Assembly: GCF_000377565.1 (NCBI RefSeq)
Contig: NZ_KB898361.1
Location: forward strand, 1-64,000
From: Rhizobium sp. 2MFCol3.1
GTDB taxonomy: Bacteria; Pseudomonadota; Alphaproteobacteria; Rhizobiales; Rhizobiaceae
Direction: 5' to 3'
Length of the DNA stretch: 64,000 nt
Shown: one piece after another, positions 44,307-54,168 of the stretch
How positions within the stretch are numbered: position 1 is the first letter of the stretch
Layout: each line of letters opens with the position of its first letter
The notes under the pieces: generated by a model
The model's input: the letters and a program-made list of their open reading frames with translations, nothing else
Told to the model about the DNA's origin: nothing
Databases searched by the model: none
Made by a program: the position numbers and the translations under genes

Positions 44307-45536
44307 ATGACCCCAACAAACACCGAAAAGACGACTGAAGCTGAAAGCCGGCGCCGTCCTCTGTCCCGCCTCAGGAATTCCGTCGCCGCGATCGCGCTAC
44401 TCGCCGCCGCCGGTGCCGGTATCTATTTCATGCTGGAAGCGCATGAGACCAGGTCGGCGCCGGTCGCAAAAGCCGCGGCACCCGCCGCGATCCCTGTCGA
44501 GACCGCCCAGGCACAGGTCCAGGATATTCCGATCGAGCGGTCGGGACTGGGTTTCGTGGCGCCTCTGACCGCCGTCGATGTGAAGGTGCGCGTCGATGGG
44601 CAGCTGCAAAAGGTTCATTTCGCCGAGGGCCAGGACGTTAAGGCAGGAGATGTGATCGCCCATATCGACCCCCGTCCCTACGAGGCCGCCGTCGATCAGG
44701 CCCAGGCAGCCTATGCCAAGGATCTGGCGCAACTGAACGGCGCCAAGCTCGACGACGCCCGCGCCAAGAAGCTCATCGCGACCGGCAGCGGCACGACGCA
44801 ATCGTCCGAGACCGCAGCGGCGCAGGTAGCCATCCTCGAAGCCGCCGCGCAGGGCGAAAAGGCCGCGCTGGACACGGCCAAGCTTAACCTGAGTTTCGCA
44901 ACGGTGACCGCGCCGATCACCGGGCGCACCGGCCTCAAGCAGGCGGAAGAAGGCGCGATCGTTCGCGCCGGCGATACGACCGGCATCGTGACCATCACCC
45001 AGATGAAACCGATCGCCGTCCAGTTCACGCTCACCCAGGACGAACTTCCCGATCTGATCGCCGGCCAGGCCAAGGGCGCGCTTGCCGTTGCCGTCAACAG
45101 CCGCGATGGGGGGAAGCACCTCGCCGACGGTACTTTGTCCGTCGTCGATAGCCAGGTAGACACGACAACGGGCATGGTGAAGGTGAAGGCGGTGTTTCCC
45201 AACGACGATCTCGCGCTGTGGCCGGGAGAGCTTGTCACCGCCCGGATCGTTCTGAGGACCGACAAGGGCGCCACGGTCGTTCCTTCCTCGGCAATCCAGA
45301 ACAGCCAGACCGGCCCTTATGTCTACGTGATGAAGCCTGACAACACGGTTGTCGCCACGCCCGTCAAGACCGGCCCGTCCGCTGCCAACATGACCGCCGT
45401 TCTCGACGGCGTTTCCTCCGGCGATGCGGTCGTGGCTTCGGGCCAGTCGCGCCTGACGGACGGCACCCTTGTCAGCGCCAAGCCGCTTGCAGGCCAAACA
45501 CAGCATCTTGCCAACGCCGAGGAGGCAATCCAGTGA
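44307..45536 (+). CDS. RND efflux periplasmic adaptor subunit (MdtA/HlyD family)
   Basis: The 409-residue membrane-fusion protein has a single N-terminal membrane anchor (VAAIALLAAAGAGIYFML), two lipoyl half-motifs (VDVKVRVDGQLQKVHFAEGQ and FATVTAPITGRTGLKQAEEG) flanking an alpha-hairpin of about 80 residues, then beta-barrel and membrane-proximal domains. ATG 44307 is preferred over an ATG 45 bases earlier, whose extra residues are cysteine-rich and unlike the family. It links the RND pump, whose start overlaps its stop, to an outer-membrane channel encoded elsewhere. Confidence 0.88.
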   Translation: MTPTNTEKTTEAESRRRPLSRLRNSVAAIALLAAAGAGIYFMLEAHETRSAPVAKAAAPAAIPVETAQAQVQDIPIERSGLGFVAPLTAVDVKVRVDGQLQKVHFAEGQDVKAGDVIAHIDPRPYEAAVDQAQAAYAKDLAQLNGAKLDDARAKKLIATGSGTTQSSETAAAQVAILEAAAQGEKAALDTAKLNLSFATVTAPITGRTGLKQAEEGAIVRAGDTTGIVTITQMKPIAVQFTLTQDELPDLIAGQAKGALAVAVNSRDGGKHLADGTLSVVDSQVDTTTGMVKVKAVFPNDDLALWPGELVTARIVLRTDKGATVVPSSAIQNSQTGPYVYVMKPDNTVVATPVKTGPSAANMTAVLDGVSSGDAVVASGQSRLTDGTLVSAKPLAGQTQHLANAEEAIQ

Positions 45537-48500
45537 CGATCTCGGAACTCTTCATCCGGCGGCGGGTGGGCACGTGCCTGCTCGCCATCGCCGTCGTTCT
45601 GCTGGGGCTTGTGAGCTACAATCTCCTGCCGGTCTCCTCGCTGCCGCAGGTCGATTTTCCGACCATCCAGGTCAGTGCCACGCTGACGGGCGCCAATGCA
45701 GACACCATGGCGACCTCTGTCGCCACGCCGCTTGAAAACCAGCTTTCGACCGTCTCGGGCATCACCCAGATGACCTCCACGAGCTCGGCGGGCCGCGTCG
45801 GCATCATCATTCAGTTCGATCTGAGCGTCGATATCAATACCGCGGCGCAGGATGTGCAGGCGGCGCTGACGGCTGCCAACGGCCAGTTGCCGAAGGACAT
45901 GACCACGGCGCCGACCTTCCACAAGGTCAATCCAGCCGCGCAGACCGTACTGACGCTGGCGCTGACCTCGCCGCGGCTGCCGCTGACGGAGCTCGATCAC
46001 TACGCCGAGGACATCATTGCCCAGCAGGTATCCCAGATCAACGGCGTCGGCCTCGTCGACTATCACGGCCCGGCCCGGCCCTCGATCCGCATTCGCCTCG
46101 ACCCCGACAAGGTCGCGGCACGTGGCCTCACCATGGAAGACGTTCGCACGTCGATCGGCAAGCAGACGGTCAACCAGCCGAAGGGCCAGCTTGCCGGCAA
46201 TGGCCGGACGACAATCATCGACAGCACCGACCAGATCATGGACCTGCCCGCCTACCAGTCCATGGTCGTGGCCTACAAGAACGGCGCGCCGATCCGCGTG
46301 CAGGATCTCGGCACCGTCATCTCCGGTCCTCAGGACAACAATCAGGCCGCGTGGCTCGGAGAGACCCGCGCGGTGATGCTCGACGTCCACTCGATGCCTG
46401 GCACCAACATTCTCGATACGATCACCGGCATCAAGGCCAAGATGCCGCAGCTGCAGGCGATGCTTCCGGCGGATGCCAAACTGACCATCTTCGGCGACAA
46501 GACGCAGATGATCACTGCTTCCGTCGACGACGTGAAGCTGACGATGGTGCTCACCATCGCGCTGGTGGTCGTCGTCATCTTCGCGTTCCTGCGCAACTTC
46601 TGGGCAACGGTCATTCCCGCGATCACGATCCCGCTGTCGCTGCTTGCCACCTTCGCCATCATGTACCTCTTGGGATACAACCTCGACAACCTGTCGCTGA
46701 TGGGACTGACGATCGCCGTCGGCTTCGTGGTCGACGACGCGATCGTCGTCATCGAGAATGTCGTGCGCCACATGGAGATGGGTAAGACCAGGGTCCAGGC
46801 GGCGATCGAAGGCACCAAGGAAGTGACCTTCACCATCATCTCCATGACGATTTCGCTGGTCGCGGTGTTCATTCCCATCCTTTTGATGGGCGGCATGGTC
46901 GGACGCCTGTTTCGCGAGTTCGCCGTCACCGTCAGCGTCGCGATCTTCGCCTCCGGGATCATCTCGCTGTCGGTGACGCCGATGCTATGCGCATGGCTGA
47001 TCAAGCATGACCATAACGAGGAGCACGGGCGGCTCTATCAATGGTCGGAAGCCTTCTTCGAGGCCTGCACCAATGGGTACGGGCGGGCGCTGGATGTCGT
47101 CTTGCGTTTTCGCTTCGTCACACTTGGCGTCGCCATCGCGACGATCGCCTGCACCGGCTGGCTGTTCATGACGATCCCCAAGGGCTTCATGCCGCAGACG
47201 GATAGCGGCTATATTGGCGGGCAGGCGCAGGCCGCGACCGATATCTCCTTCGCCGACATGTCCAGGAACATGACCGAGATCGGCAAGATCATTTCGGCCG
47301 ACCCCGGCGTCTTCAACGTCGGATACTGGATCAATCCCAGCCCATCCGCCAGTGTCGGCCAGATCCAGATCGTGCTGAAGCCGCTCGGCGAACGCGATCG
47401 GGCGCCGCAGATCGTCGCGCGCCTGAAGAGGCAGATGGCACATCTGCCGGGGCTGACGATCGGCCTGCAGGTTCAGCAGGACATCCAGGTCGGCGGCCGC
47501 CAGTCCGCCTCGCAGTACCAATATACGCTGCAGGATCCGGATTCGGCCGAACTTGCAAAATGGGCAGGCGTGATGACCAAGGCGATGAAGGGCCTGCCGC
47601 AGATCCAGGACGTCATCAGCGACAACCAGAAAGCCGCCACAAGCGTGACGCTCGATATCGATCGCGCCACCGCCTCGCGGCTCGGTGTCAGCATCACCGA
47701 TATCGACAATACGCTTTATGACGCCTTCGGTCAGCGACAGGTGGCAACACTCTATACGCAGGTGTCGCAATACCATGTCGTGATGGAGGTCGATCCGCGC
47801 TTCGCCTTGTCGCAGGACGCGCTCTCGCATCTCTACGTCAAGTCGAGCACCAATTCCGACAAGCTCGTGCCACTGAGCATTCTCGGCAATCTGAAGACGG
47901 GCGTGCTGCCGGTTTCGATCAACCATCAGGGCTCGATGCCGGCAACGACATTGTCGTTCAACCTGAAGCCCGGCTACGCGCTTGGAGATGCGACCACGGC
48001 GATCCACAATGCCGAGCTTCAGGCCGGCATGCCGATCACCGTCATCGGCTCGTTCCAGGGCACCGCGCAAGCCTTCCAGGATTCACTGAAGAGCGAGCCT
48101 TATCTCATCCTAGCGGCGGTGGTGGCGGTCTATATCGTGCTCGGCATTCTCTATGAGAGCCCGATCCATCCGTTCACCATCATCACGACCTTGCCTTCGG
48201 CCGGGCTCGGCGCGCTGGTCGCGCTCTATCTCGCCGGGCAGGACCTGTCGATCATGGGGATGATCGGGATCATCCTGTTGATCGGCATCGTCAAGAAGAA
48301 CGCGATCATGATGATCGATTTCGCGCTAGAGGTGGAACGCAACGAGGGCCTGTCGCATCGCGATGCGATCCACAAGGCGTGTATCCTGCGTTTCCGGCCG
48401 ATCATGATGACGACGCTCGCGGCCCTCTTCGGCGCGCTTCCGCTCGCGCTCGGCCACGGCGCCGGATCCGAGCTTCGCGTTCCGCTCGGCATCGCAATCG

Positions 48501-48628
48501 TGGGCGGCCTGATCGTCTCGCAGGTGCTGACGCTGTTTACGACGCCGGTGATCTACCTACTGATGGCGAGGTTCACGCACAAGCGCGCCGCAAGCTCCGC
48601 TCCCGGCGTTCCCGCCGGGGCGCATTGA
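45533..48628 (+). CDS. RND-family multidrug efflux transporter permease (MdtB/MdtC-like)
   Basis: The 1031-residue HAE1-type pump has 12 spans, two large periplasmic loops, and the proton-relay region in span 4 (VGFVVDDAIVVIENVVRHME). It starts at GTG 45533, overlapping the adaptor stop (GTGA). It exports toxic compounds using proton flow and needs an outer-membrane channel not encoded here. The operon ends at a hairpin terminator 8 bases after its stop. Confidence 0.93.
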   Translation: MTISELFIRRRVGTCLLAIAVVLLGLVSYNLLPVSSLPQVDFPTIQVSATLTGANADTMATSVATPLENQLSTVSGITQMTSTSSAGRVGIIIQFDLSVDINTAAQDVQAALTAANGQLPKDMTTAPTFHKVNPAAQTVLTLALTSPRLPLTELDHYAEDIIAQQVSQINGVGLVDYHGPARPSIRIRLDPDKVAARGLTMEDVRTSIGKQTVNQPKGQLAGNGRTTIIDSTDQIMDLPAYQSMVVAYKNGAPIRVQDLGTVISGPQDNNQAAWLGETRAVMLDVHSMPGTNILDTITGIKAKMPQLQAMLPADAKLTIFGDKTQMITASVDDVKLTMVLTIALVVVVIFAFLRNFWATVIPAITIPLSLLATFAIMYLLGYNLDNLSLMGLTIAVGFVVDDAIVVIENVVRHMEMGKTRVQAAIEGTKEVTFTIISMTISLVAVFIPILLMGGMVGRLFREFAVTVSVAIFASGIISLSVTPMLCAWLIKHDHNEEHGRLYQWSEAFFEACTNGYGRALDVVLRFRFVTLGVAIATIACTGWLFMTIPKGFMPQTDSGYIGGQAQAATDISFADMSRNMTEIGKIISADPGVFNVGYWINPSPSASVGQIQIVLKPLGERDRAPQIVARLKRQMAHLPGLTIGLQVQQDIQVGGRQSASQYQYTLQDPDSAELAKWAGVMTKAMKGLPQIQDVISDNQKAATSVTLDIDRATASRLGVSITDIDNTLYDAFGQRQVATLYTQVSQYHVVMEVDPRFALSQDALSHLYVKSSTNSDKLVPLSILGNLKTGVLPVSINHQGSMPATTLSFNLKPGYALGDATTAIHNAELQAGMPITVIGSFQGTAQAFQDSLKSEPYLILAAVVAVYIVLGILYESPIHPFTIITTLPSAGLGALVALYLAGQDLSIMGMIGIILLIGIVKKNAIMMIDFALEVERNEGLSHRDAIHKACILRFRPIMMTTLAALFGALPLALGHGAGSELRVPLGIAIVGGLIVSQVLTLFTTPVIYLLMARFTHKRAASSAPGVPAGAH

Positions 48629-48636
48629 GTTCAACA

Positions 48637-48660
48637 GGGCGCGGCATCATCGCCGCGCCC
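48637..48660 (+). terminator. Hairpin terminator of the RND efflux operon
   Basis: GGGCGCGGC (48637-48645) and GCCGCGCCC (48652-48660) make a 9-base-pair GC stem with a 6-base loop, followed by TTTCAC. It lies 8 bases after the pump stop codon. The short T-run makes efficiency uncertain. Confidence 0.65.
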
Positions 48661-48745
48661 TTTCACATGATCTTGAGAACGCACGTCGTTCGCGCGCGGA
48701 AGTACCGCGTTTTTTTTACGTGTTTGTTTCCGACAAAGTGAAAAA

Positions 48746-48835
48746 TGGCGGAGGGGGTGGGATTCGAACCCACGGTACGGTTCCCCGCACGACGGTTTTC
48801 AAGACCGTTGCCTTAAACCACTCGGCCACCCCTCC
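48746..48835 (-). tRNA. tRNA-Ser (anticodon TGA)
   Basis: The minus strand gives a class II tRNA: acceptor GGAGGGG/CCCCTCC, anticodon stem ACGGT/ACCGT with loop CTTGAAA (anticodon TGA at 48799-48801, read on the minus strand), a long variable arm, T-loop TTCGAAT and an encoded CCA end (48746-48748). It reads UCA/UCG serine codons. The gene stands alone, tail-to-tail with the efflux operon. No integrase or attachment-site repeat was seen next to it. Confidence 0.95.
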
Positions 48836-49020
48836 AACACGCGATCTGCTGTCCTCGTAGTGCAATCAGCGCACGTCGAGTGTCAGCAAATCGGATTTCG
48901 AAGGCTTTAAGCTGCTTCGTCGGCACCGTCAACCAGCCCAACCGCGTCTTCGCGCCGTGCTCTCGCATAATGACGCGGGAGCACGAGCGAAGATATCGGA
49001 TAAGCGAAGGAAAAAGACGA

Positions 49021-49227
49021 TCAGTGCGCGGTGGTTTTACGGTTTGCCAGCAGAAGAATGTAATCATCGGCAGCATCGGCGATCGCCATGGCCACCTCGG
49101 CCGCCGCCCAGCCGTTCTTCTGCGCTTCCCTGATAATCTGGTGGAGTGCGGGTTCCACGTCGGCCCGGCAATCGAGCAAACGCTGGTCGTGGTTGGTGTC
49201 ACTGCGAGCTGACTGAAGATTGATCAT
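49021..49227 (-). CDS. Small hypothetical protein
   Basis: The 68-residue ORF has a good ribosome site (GAGGGG, 9 bases before the ATG) and an alpha-helical, charged product (HQIIREAQKNGWAAAEVAMA, IADAADDYILLLAN). I do not recognise the family. It stands alone between the tRNA gene and an AT-rich gap. Codon use is like the neighbouring genes, which favours a real gene. Confidence 0.55.
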   Translation of the reverse strand: MINLQSARSDTNHDQRLLDCRADVEPALHQIIREAQKNGWAAAEVAMAIADAADDYILLLANRKTTAH

Positions 49228-49869
49228 CTCTGTTACCCCTCATGTCCAAGTCTGTACCATGACATAGATTGCAGGTTGAGCAAGGGATTGCTGATCAAAA
49301 CCAAAATTTTGCCGCCGGATGAGGTTTTTCAACGACACTCGCCTAAAGCGATCAGCCATGCAACTTGACCGAAAGTACCGCGAGAGCACTGACAAATACG
49401 TTCCATAGTTGGCGATATATCATTGAAAATGATGAAACATACTTCGGAACCTTCAAAACAAACCAACAACTTCGACATCACCGCCAAAGTCTTGCTTAGT
49501 ATTGTTTGACATCAACGAGATCGTATCGGCGCCCGATTTCAGCATTTATATTCCAACATATTTTGGCTCTATGTATTTTTCTAAATGCTTCCAAATGTTG
49601 CTTTTATCTAAACCATAAAGCGATACCAAAATGACATTCCAATGGAAATGGATCATCATGCCAGCCACCTGCCCTCATTGATCGGTCGGTCACGCCATAT
49701 CACTCGACAATGTGTCGAGTAATTGAATTAAAATCCCCCAGTGGTTGCATTTCACATTTCCGTGATTTTCAGTGTCGCGGCGGCGTTTAGGTATGAATGA
49801 CGGGTCGTCCGGAGCATGGTTTTCACGGACGGATCATCCGGTGGCTTTATGCATCGAAAACCGGATACG
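49228..49869. other. AT-rich gap with no convincing gene
   Basis: This 640-base stretch is clearly lower in GC than its surroundings. I see no ORF with both codon bias and a ribosome site. It holds a perfect inverted repeat at 49702-49720. It may be a promoter-rich spacer or the remnant of a lost element. Confidence 0.5.
49702..49720. promoter_or_regulatory. Perfect inverted repeat in the AT-rich gap
   Basis: ACTCGACA-ATG-TGTCGAGT has 8-base perfect arms around a 3-base centre. It could be an operator or a small RNA hairpin; no adjacent gene start explains it. Confidence 0.35.
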
Positions 49870-49900
49870 AAAAGGGCCGAGCTCCATAGCCCGGCCCTTT
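49870..49900 (-). terminator. Intrinsic terminator after the DUF883 gene
   Basis: On the minus strand AAAGGGCCG pairs with CGGCCCTTT (9 base pairs, 12-base loop), ending in TTTT, 21 bases after the stop of the DUF883 gene. This is a good rho-independent terminator. Confidence 0.75.
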
Positions 49901-49920
49901 CCATTCTCAGTCGAAAAATT

Positions 49921-50202
49921 CTATCGACGGCTCATCAAGCCAAACAGGTATGCCACGCCGGCGGTGACCGCGATGGCGAGGATCGGTTCCTCGCGGACCT
50001 TGTCGCGGACGCGTTCGGTCAAAACTGAGGCCTCATCAGCAACGGCGGTCTTTGCACCCTGCCCCAGCGCAACGACGCTTTCGGACAGGCGCGCCAGATC
50101 TTCCCGCAATGCGGCGACCTGCGCGGACAGATCATCCGTTGCAATCTCCGCCTTGACGCGCGCGGCTGTGGACTGTGCGGAGGCGGTTTTCATGTCGGCC
50201 AT
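49921..50202 (-). CDS. DUF883 (YqjD/ElaB-like) membrane-anchored protein
   Basis: The 93-residue protein has an N-terminal coiled coil (about 20-65: AQVAALREDLARLSESVVAL), a REEPILAIAV turn and one C-terminal membrane span ending in SRR. This is the DUF883 layout; E. coli YqjD and ElaB tether ribosomes to the membrane in stationary phase. AGGAG lies 7 bases before ATG 50202. A clean terminator follows. It is divergent from the PpiD-like gene. Confidence 0.8.
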   Translation of the reverse strand: MADMKTASAQSTAARVKAEIATDDLSAQVAALREDLARLSESVVALGQGAKTAVADEASVLTERVRDKVREEPILAIAVTAGVAYLFGLMSRR

Positions 50203-50420
50203 TGTTTGCTCCTGTTTCTTGGGGATGCTGCTCAACGAAATAGCGCCGTCAAAGGTTCCGCAAGCGAGCATCTTTTGTCGTCGATCGGCGTCGCGAAACA
50301 CGGCTGGTATAGCGCAGATGTTTTCGCGCGATAACCCTTCAATTCCTGATGCGTTTGCTCTAAGGAACGTCCAATGCTTTGCCCGCGAACGGGCGAATAT
50401 AATGCGAGGTTTGCGTTTCG

Positions 50421-52313
50421 ATGTTCGATCTTCTGCGTAGAGCTGCCCGGACCTGGGCGGCCAAGCTCCTGATGCTGCTCCTAGTCGCCTCTTTCGGCAT
50501 TTGGGGTGTGTCACACTCCCTGCTGACCGGTAGCACCAGCACGACCGTGGTTACGGTCGGCGACCAGCAGGTCGACGTCAACGAGTTTCGTCTCGCCTAT
50601 CAGCGCCAGGTCTCCAACCTCAGCCAGCAGTTCGGCATGCGCCTGACGCCAGATCAGGCCCGCGCCTTCGGCGTCGAGCAGCAGGTGATCTCGCAGCTGG
50701 TGGCAGGCGCTTCGCTCGACCAGCTCGCCGCCGACATGGGACTCGGCCTCTCCGAGGATCGTCTCGCCCAGCTGATCGGTGACGATCCGGCGTTCAAGGC
50801 CGTCAACGGCCAGTTCGACCGTTCGCTGTTTACCTCGCGCCTGCGCAATGCCGGTATTCGCGAGGACGACTATATCAAGGAACGCAGCAAGGTTGCGGTC
50901 CGCAGCCAGATCGTCGATGCGATCTCGAACGGCTTCACACCGCCGAAGACGCTTGTCGATTCGCTGAAGCTCTACCGCCAGGAAAGCCGCGGGATCGATT
51001 ACCTGTTGCTGACCAACGCCAATATCGAGCCGATCAAGGCGCCGGCCGACGACGTTCTGGCCAAGTGGTTCGAAGGCGCGAAGGCGCGCTATCGTGCGCC
51101 CGAATATCGCAAGTTCACCTATCTTAAACTGCAGCCGGCCGACATCGCAGACGCCGGAACGGTAACCGACGATCAGATCCGCGAAGACTTCGAGAAGCGC
51201 AAGGACGCTTATCGCACGCCGGAAAGCCGCACGATCGAGCAGCTGACCTTCCAGAACAAGGATCTCGCCAACGCTGCCGCCAATGCGCTCAAGACCGGCA
51301 CGACCTTCGACCAGCTGGTGACCGACCAGGGCAAGACGGCCAGCGACGTCATGCTCGGCGAGTTCACCAAGGACAAGGTTCCCGACCAGTCCGTTGCCGA
51401 CGCGGCCTTCGCGGTTTCCCGCAACGGCGGCACCTCGCCCGTCGTCGAGGGCAGCTTCGGCCCGGTTATCCTGCGCATCACCAACATCAAGCCTGAGAGC
51501 GCCAAGAGCTTCGACGAGGTCAAGGAAGACCTGCGCAAGCAGCTCGCCGTCGCCAATGCCTCGCAGCAGATGATCACCGTTCACGATCAGATCGAAGACC
51601 TGCGCAGCGCCGGCTCGACGCTCGACCAGATCGCCACGCAGCTGAAGCTCAAGGCCGTGACCATCGACGCCGTCGATGCAACCGGCCTCGACAAGGCCGG
51701 CAATGAGGTCAAGGACATCCCGGAGAAGCAGCAGGTGCTGGGCGCGGTGTTCCGTGCCGAAGCTGGTGCTGATATCCCGTCGCTGTCGATCGGCACGGAT
51801 GGCTATCTCTGGTTTGCTCTCGGCGACATCACGCCCGAGCGCGACCGTCCGCTTGCCGAAGTTCACGACAAGGCCGTCGCCGACTGGACCGCCGAGCAGC
51901 AGAAGACGGAACTCGCCAAGAAGGCGGACGAGCTGAAGCAGCAGGCCCAGAAGGGTACTTCGCTCGCTGACATCGCCGCACCACTCGGCATTCAGGTCGA
52001 GAGCAAGAGCGGCATTACCCGCGGCATGGACGACGTGGTTCTTGGCACCGGTGGTGTCAACGCCTCCTTCTCCGGTCCGATCGACACGATCGCGACGGCT
52101 ATCGGTGCCGATCCGACGACGCAGATCCTGATGAAGGTCACCGAGGTCAACACCGAGCCGACCGGCGACGTGCTTGCCAACCAGGACCAACAGATCAACG
52201 CGATCGCCAACGCCGCCGGCGACGACATCCTGGACCAGATGGTCTCCCTGCTGCAGACGCAGTATGGCGTGTCGATCAACCAGCAGCTCGCCGAACAGGC
52301 AGCCTCGCGCTAA
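50421..52313 (+). CDS. PpiD-like periplasmic peptidyl-prolyl isomerase/chaperone
   Basis: The 630-residue protein has an N-terminal membrane anchor (about 13-36), a SurA_N-like chaperone domain and a central parvulin-like region (about 240-360). The parvulin motifs are weak (DKVPDQSVADAAFAVSRNG, then PVVEGSFGPVILRI), as in PpiD, so the isomerase may be inactive and the protein mainly a folding chaperone for exported proteins. It is first in a run with trpD, trpC, moaC and moeA, an order conserved in rhizobia. Confidence 0.87.
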   Translation: MFDLLRRAARTWAAKLLMLLLVASFGIWGVSHSLLTGSTSTTVVTVGDQQVDVNEFRLAYQRQVSNLSQQFGMRLTPDQARAFGVEQQVISQLVAGASLDQLAADMGLGLSEDRLAQLIGDDPAFKAVNGQFDRSLFTSRLRNAGIREDDYIKERSKVAVRSQIVDAISNGFTPPKTLVDSLKLYRQESRGIDYLLLTNANIEPIKAPADDVLAKWFEGAKARYRAPEYRKFTYLKLQPADIADAGTVTDDQIREDFEKRKDAYRTPESRTIEQLTFQNKDLANAAANALKTGTTFDQLVTDQGKTASDVMLGEFTKDKVPDQSVADAAFAVSRNGGTSPVVEGSFGPVILRITNIKPESAKSFDEVKEDLRKQLAVANASQQMITVHDQIEDLRSAGSTLDQIATQLKLKAVTIDAVDATGLDKAGNEVKDIPEKQQVLGAVFRAEAGADIPSLSIGTDGYLWFALGDITPERDRPLAEVHDKAVADWTAEQQKTELAKKADELKQQAQKGTSLADIAAPLGIQVESKSGITRGMDDVVLGTGGVNASFSGPIDTIATAIGADPTTQILMKVTEVNTEPTGDVLANQDQQINAIANAAGDDILDQMVSLLQTQYGVSINQQLAEQAASR

Positions 52314-52328
52314 GGGGAAGATGAACGC

Positions 52329-53345
52329 ATGACCGATCTGAAGCCCCTCCTGGCGAAGGCCGCAAGCCGCGAACCTCTGACACGTGAGGAGGCCCGCGAG
52401 GCCTTCGACATCCTGATGTCCGGCCAGGCTACGCCCTCTCAGATCGGCGGCTTTCTGATGGCGCTGCGCGTTCGCGGCGAGACCGTCGACGAGATCGTCG
52501 GCGCCGTCACGACCATGCGGTCGAAGATGCTGACGGTGGAGGCCCCCGCCGATGCCATCGACATCGTCGGCACCGGCGGTGACGCCAGCGGCACCTACAA
52601 CATCTCGACGCTGGCGGCCCTGATCGTCGCCGGCGCTGGTGTCCCGGTCGCCAAGCACGGCAACCGCGCTTTGAGTTCCAAATCGGGCGCCGCGGACAGC
52701 CTCGCGGCGCTGGGCGTCAAGCTCGACGTGACGCCTGAGGTCATCTCGCGCTGCATTCGCGAGGCCGGCGTCGGCTTCATGTTCGCGCAGCAACATCATT
52801 CGGCCATGCGCCATGTCGGCCCGTCGCGTGTCGAACTCGGCACCCGCACGATCTTCAACGTGCTTGGCCCGCTCTCCAATCCGGCCGGCGTTCGCCGCCA
52901 GCTGCTCGGCGTCTACTCGCCGCAGCTCGTCATGCCGATCGCCGAAGTCATGCGCGATCTCGGTTCCGAGAGTGTGTGGGTCGTGCACGGCAACGGCCTT
53001 GACGAAATCACCACCACGGGCAAGACCAGCGTGGCAGCACTTGAGGACGGCAAGATCAAGAGCTTCGAGTTGTCGCCTAGCGACTTCGGCGTCGATACGG
53101 TCGAACTTCAGGCGATCAAGGGTGGCGACGGCATCGTCAATGCGGCTGCGCTGCGGGATGTACTCAGCGGCGCGAAGAACGCCTATCGCGACATTGCGCT
53201 TGCCAACGCCGCCGCATCGCTCGTGATCGCCGGCAAGGCGGAGACGCTGCATGACGGCATGCGGCTTGCCGCCCAGTCGCTCGACAGCGGCGCCACCGCG
53301 GGTGCGCTCGACAAACTTGTCGCCGTATCCAACGACCTCGACTAG
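52329..53345 (+). CDS. trpD: Anthranilate phosphoribosyltransferase
   Basis: The 338-residue enzyme has [15 protein letters not shown] (PRPP-binding loop), [12 protein letters not shown] and [10 protein letters not shown]. It joins anthranilate to PRPP in tryptophan synthesis. It follows the PpiD-like gene by 15 bases with an AGGGGAAG site and is 9 bases ahead of trpC, forming one operon. Confidence 0.97.
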   Translation: MTDLKPLLAKAASREPLTREEAREAFDILMSGQATPSQIGGFLMALRVRGETVDEIVGAVTTMRSKMLTVEAPADAIDIVGTGGDASGTYNISTLAALIVAGAGVPVAKHGNRALSSKSGAADSLAALGVKLDVTPEVISRCIREAGVGFMFAQQHHSAMRHVGPSRVELGTRTIFNVLGPLSNPAGVRRQLLGVYSPQLVMPIAEVMRDLGSESVWVVHGNGLDEITTTGKTSVAALEDGKIKSFELSPSDFGVDTVELQAIKGGDGIVNAAALRDVLSGAKNAYRDIALANAAASLVIAGKAETLHDGMRLAAQSLDSGATAGALDKLVAVSNDLD

Positions 53346-53354
53346 GATACCGAC

Positions 53355-54167
53355 ATGACCGACATTCTGCAGAAGATCGAACTCTACAAGCGCGAAGAAA
53401 TCGCTGCTGCGAAGGCCAAGGTTTCGCTCGCCGATCTGAAGGCGATGCAGCAGGACCAGACCGCGCCGCGCGGTTTCCATAAGGCGCTGGTGTCCAAGCG
53501 TGATGCGGGGCAGTTCGGTCTGATCGCCGAGATCAAAAAGGCAAGCCCGTCCAAGGGACTGATCCGCCCTGATTTCGATCCGCCGGCGCTGGCAAACGCT
53601 TACGAACTCGGCGGCGCGGCCTGTCTGTCTGTTCTGACGGACACGCCGAGCTTTCAGGGCGCGCCCGAGTTTCTGATGGCAGCGCGGGCGGCCTGCAAGC
53701 TGCCGGCCCTGCGCAAGGATTTCATGTTCGAGACCTATCAGGTGCAGGAAGCCCGTGCCTGGGGTGCCGATTGCATCCTGCTGATCATGGCCTCGCTCTC
53801 CGACAGCGATGCGGCGCGGCTGCAGGACGAGGCCTTCGGGCTCGGCATGGATGTGCTCGTCGAAGTGCATGATGCCGAAGAGATGGAACGGGCGCTCAAG
53901 CTCTCGTCGCCGCTGGTCGGGATCAACAACCGCAACCTCAGAACCTTCGAGGTCAGCCTCACCGTTAGCGAAGAGCTGTCGGCCATGGTGCCGGGTGACC
54001 GGCTGCTGGTCGGCGAAAGCGGCATCTTCACGCATGAGGATTGCAAGCGGCTGCAGGCTTTCGACATCAACACCTTCCTCGTCGGCGAGAGCCTGATGCG
54101 CAAGAACGATGTGACGGCGGCCACGCAGGCTTTGCTGTTCGGCCAGGCCTCGCTGGCGGCCGAATAA
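53355..54167 (+). CDS. trpC: Indole-3-glycerol-phosphate synthase
   Basis: The 270-residue TIM-barrel enzyme has [15 protein letters not shown] (catalytic Lys), [12 protein letters not shown], and LLVGESGIF near the phosphate site. It closes the indole ring in tryptophan synthesis. It is a stand-alone TrpC, not fused to TrpF. It is 1 base from moaC. Confidence 0.97.
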   Translation: MTDILQKIELYKREEIAAAKAKVSLADLKAMQQDQTAPRGFHKALVSKRDAGQFGLIAEIKKASPSKGLIRPDFDPPALANAYELGGAACLSVLTDTPSFQGAPEFLMAARAACKLPALRKDFMFETYQVQEARAWGADCILLIMASLSDSDAARLQDEAFGLGMDVLVEVHDAEEMERALKLSSPLVGINNRNLRTFEVSLTVSEELSAMVPGDRLLVGESGIFTHEDCKRLQAFDINTFLVGESLMRKNDVTAATQALLFGQASLAAE

Positions 54168-54168
54168 G

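Noticed and set aside
48746..48835. tRNA-Ser as integration site of a genomic island
   Set aside because: No integrase gene and no repeated 3' tRNA segment seen in the window on either side.
49772..50440. 223-codon ORF on the plus strand
   Set aside because: It lies opposite the DUF883 gene, which has a clear ribosome site, coiled coil, membrane span and terminator. The plus-strand product is rich in Arg and Ser, as is usual for antisense reading of high-GC genes.
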